From the NCBI GenBank assembly GCA_937928015.1, contig CALFXA010000228.1, positions 1 through 7,146 on the forward strand: a DNA stretch of 7,146 bases, written 5' to 3'. The notes beneath the pieces were generated by a model that did no database searches, was not told the origin of the DNA, and saw only the letters and a program-made list of their open reading frames with translations. This stretch comes from an uncultured Anaerolineales bacterium. Its GTDB lineage: Bacteria; Chloroflexota; Anaerolineae; Anaerolineales; Villigracilaceae. This document shows positions 6,277 through 7,146 of the stretch, piece by piece (the stretch's first letter is position 1; every line of letters starts with the position of its first letter). Made by a program: the position numbers and the translations under genes.

Positions 6277-6285
6277 TGCTACAAT
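6277..6285 (+). promoter_or_regulatory. Extended -10 promoter element of the cyclophilin gene
   Basis: TG-C-TACAAT is a near-perfect extended -10 element (hexamer five of six). No good -35 is found at 16-18 bases; TTGTGG at 6251-6256 is too far away. Transcription would start near 6292, about 29 bases before the ATG and just ahead of the AAGGAG site at 6305-6310. It lies in the 83-base gap after the diguanylate cyclase, which contains no clear terminator. Confidence 0.45.
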
Positions 6286-6320
6286 TGGGCGCTGAAATCC
6301 AATCAAGGAGAAGAAACCCC

Positions 6321-6968
6321 ATGTCTCAATCAAAACGCGTCCAGATGCGAGAGAAAAGGCAGCAGCAACAGACACGCAATACCCAGATCATGATCGCTTT
6401 GGGAGTGCTGATAGTGGCGGTAATTGCTGTGACTTTGTGGATGAGCCGCCCTCAGTCCACCTCGTCCGCCTCGGGCGAGCCGCCCATGAGCATCGACGTC
6501 AACAAGCAATACTTCGCCACGGTCAAGATGGCCAAGGGCGGCGAGTTTGTTATTCAACTGTATCCTGATAAAGCACCTCACGCTGTCAACAGTTTTGTGT
6601 ATCTTGCACGTAAGGGCTACTTCGACGGAACCACCTTTCACCGTGTGTTGGAGGGATTCATGGCCCAGGGCGGCGACCCCACAGGCACAGGCACGGGCGG
6701 ACCTGGTTATGAGTTCGCTAACGAAGACAGTGACCTGACCTTCGACAAGGCGGGCGTGGTGGCGATGGCCAACGCAGGCCGCGATACCAACGGCAGTCAG
6801 TTCTTCATCACCTTCGGCCCTGCCGAATTTCTCAATGGCGGCTACACCATCTTCGGCCAGGTTACCGAAGGCATGGACGTGGTCAACGGTATCACGCGCC
6901 GCGACCCCGAGCAAAACCCGACCTTTACAGGCGACGCCATCGAAAGTGTGACCATCACCGAGAAGTAA
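6321..6968 (+). CDS. Membrane-anchored cyclophilin-type peptidyl-prolyl cis-trans isomerase
   Basis: A 215-residue protein that should catalyse cis-trans isomerisation of peptidyl-proline bonds and assist protein folding. A short basic, Gln-rich tail (1-20) is followed by one hydrophobic helix (about 22-41), a Ser/Pro linker and a cyclophilin domain (about 60-215). The basic N-terminus suggests tail inside, catalytic domain outside the cytoplasmic membrane. Active-site residues equivalent to human cyclophilin A are present: R108 in FHRV, F113, M114 and Q116 in GFMAQGGDPTGTGTGGPGY, and Q160, F161 and F162 in AGRDTNGSQFFITFG. The usual Trp before the LDG-type turn is Phe (F170), as in many bacterial cyclophilins. 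The ATG at 6321 has AAGGAG 10 bases upstream. A longer in-frame start at 6198 lies inside the preceding gene and is rejected. There is no lipobox. A separate promoter and a following hairpin suggest a single-gene unit. Confidence 0.93.
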   Translation: MSQSKRVQMREKRQQQQTRNTQIMIALGVLIVAVIAVTLWMSRPQSTSSASGEPPMSIDVNKQYFATVKMAKGGEFVIQLYPDKAPHAVNSFVYLARKGYFDGTTFHRVLEGFMAQGGDPTGTGTGGPGYEFANEDSDLTFDKAGVVAMANAGRDTNGSQFFITFGPAEFLNGGYTIFGQVTEGMDVVNGITRRDPEQNPTFTGDAIESVTITEK

Positions 6969-6972
6969 TCGT

Positions 6973-7000
6973 AAGCCTCCGAGCTACAACTCGGAGGCTT
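6973..7000 (+). terminator. Hairpin terminator after the cyclophilin gene
   Basis: A perfect 11-bp stem: AAGCCTCCGAG (6973-6983) pairs with CTCGGAGGCTT (6990-7000) around the loop CTACAA, 4 bases after the stop codon. The T tract is poor (TTGCTCTTG), so termination may be partial. The right arm contains GGAGG, which could be the ribosome-binding site of the next gene. Confidence 0.6.
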
Positions 7001-7010
7001 GCTCTTGAAA

Positions 7011-7098
7011 ATGTCTGCTGACCCACTTTCCACTTTGCTCGAACGAGCCATCGCCGCCCGCGCGGACCTGTTCGATTCGCGCCATGAGACGGCTTTCC
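7011..7098 (+). CDS. Start of an unidentified gene, possibly a SAM-dependent methyltransferase (truncated)
   Basis: Only 29 codons are present before the sequence turns into sequencing adapter. The visible residues include LLERAIAARADLF and FDSRHETAF. The 'D(S/P)RHExAF' segment near the N-terminus recalls class I SAM-dependent methyltransferases related to 23S rRNA cytosine methylases, but this is recall of a short motif and no SAM-binding motif is available. A TTG at 7005 is in frame, two codons upstream, and has GGAGG (6993-6997) at an ideal 7-base distance, against 13 bases for the ATG. The real start may therefore be 7005. Codons after 7097 are partly or wholly adapter and should be ignored. 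Confidence 0.5.
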
Positions 7099-7146
7099 AG
7101 ATCGGAAGAGCGTCGTGTAGGGAAAGAGTGTAGATCTCGGTGGTCG
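7099..7146. other. Illumina TruSeq adapter read-through (artefact)
   Basis: The sequence begins AGATCGGAAGAGCGTCGTGT and continues to the end of the window as the reverse complement of the Illumina universal (P5) adapter, matching from memory over all 48 bases. It is not genomic DNA. It marks the end of a short insert that was not trimmed before assembly. Confidence 0.97.

Noticed and set aside
6198..6320. Upstream in-frame extension of the cyclophilin overlapping the end of the cyclase gene
   Set aside because: It would precede the strong AAGGAG site and put 41 residues of poor composition before the basic tail and membrane anchor. The ATG at 6321 is clearly better.
7011..7146. Reading frame running from the last gene into the right edge
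   Set aside because: From 7099 the sequence is adapter. Residues after the 29th codon are artificial.

Overview
The window is a piece of a moderately GC-rich bacterial genome and is most likely a short draft or metagenomic contig, because its last 48 bases (7099-7146) are Illumina adapter sequence and not genomic DNA. The gene content (a 14-helix DHA2-type exporter with a TetR regulator, a class III aminotransferase, a multi-PAS diguanylate cyclase and a membrane-tethered cyclophilin) fits a free-living environmental bacterium. The overall protein style, and a downstream gene start that resembles a methyltransferase family I associate with Chloroflexota, point tentatively to Anaerolineae. That assignment is an inference and rests on no marker gene.

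Left part (1-2482, minus strand). A likely efflux operon reads from right to left: an MFS exporter of the EmrB/QacA type (2403 to 997), a TetR-family repressor (955 to 374) and, 4 bases further on, a P-loop nucleotide kinase-like gene that runs off the left edge (369 to 1). The exporter has a near-consensus sigma-70 promoter, with a 24-bp imperfect palindrome lying just downstream of the -10 box and over the expected transcription start. This is where a TetR-type repressor would be expected to act. The repressor also has its own well-formed promoter inside the 41-base gap behind the exporter, placed so that its transcript would begin at or next to the ATG (probably leaderless).

Middle (2483-4010). 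After a divergent intergenic region holding a short inverted-repeat element, a class III PLP-dependent aminotransferase (omega-aminotransferase type) is encoded on the plus strand as a single-gene unit. It ends in a perfect 14-bp hairpin.

Right part (4011-7098, plus strand). An intergenic region with a 9-bp inverted repeat leads to a cytosolic protein with four PAS domains and a GGDEF domain. The protein has an intact active site and an intact allosteric I-site, and its second PAS carries a Cys/His cluster. Next is a cyclophilin-type prolyl isomerase with a single N-terminal membrane anchor, followed by a hairpin terminator. The start of a further gene is then cut by the adapter.

The three blocks appear to be independent transcription units. 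I found no CRISPR array, RNA gene, transposase or phage gene, and nothing that amounts to a new multi-gene system. The most useful observations are the adapter artefact, the operator/promoter layout of the efflux operon, the probable leaderless repressor transcript and the Cys/His cluster in the sensor.
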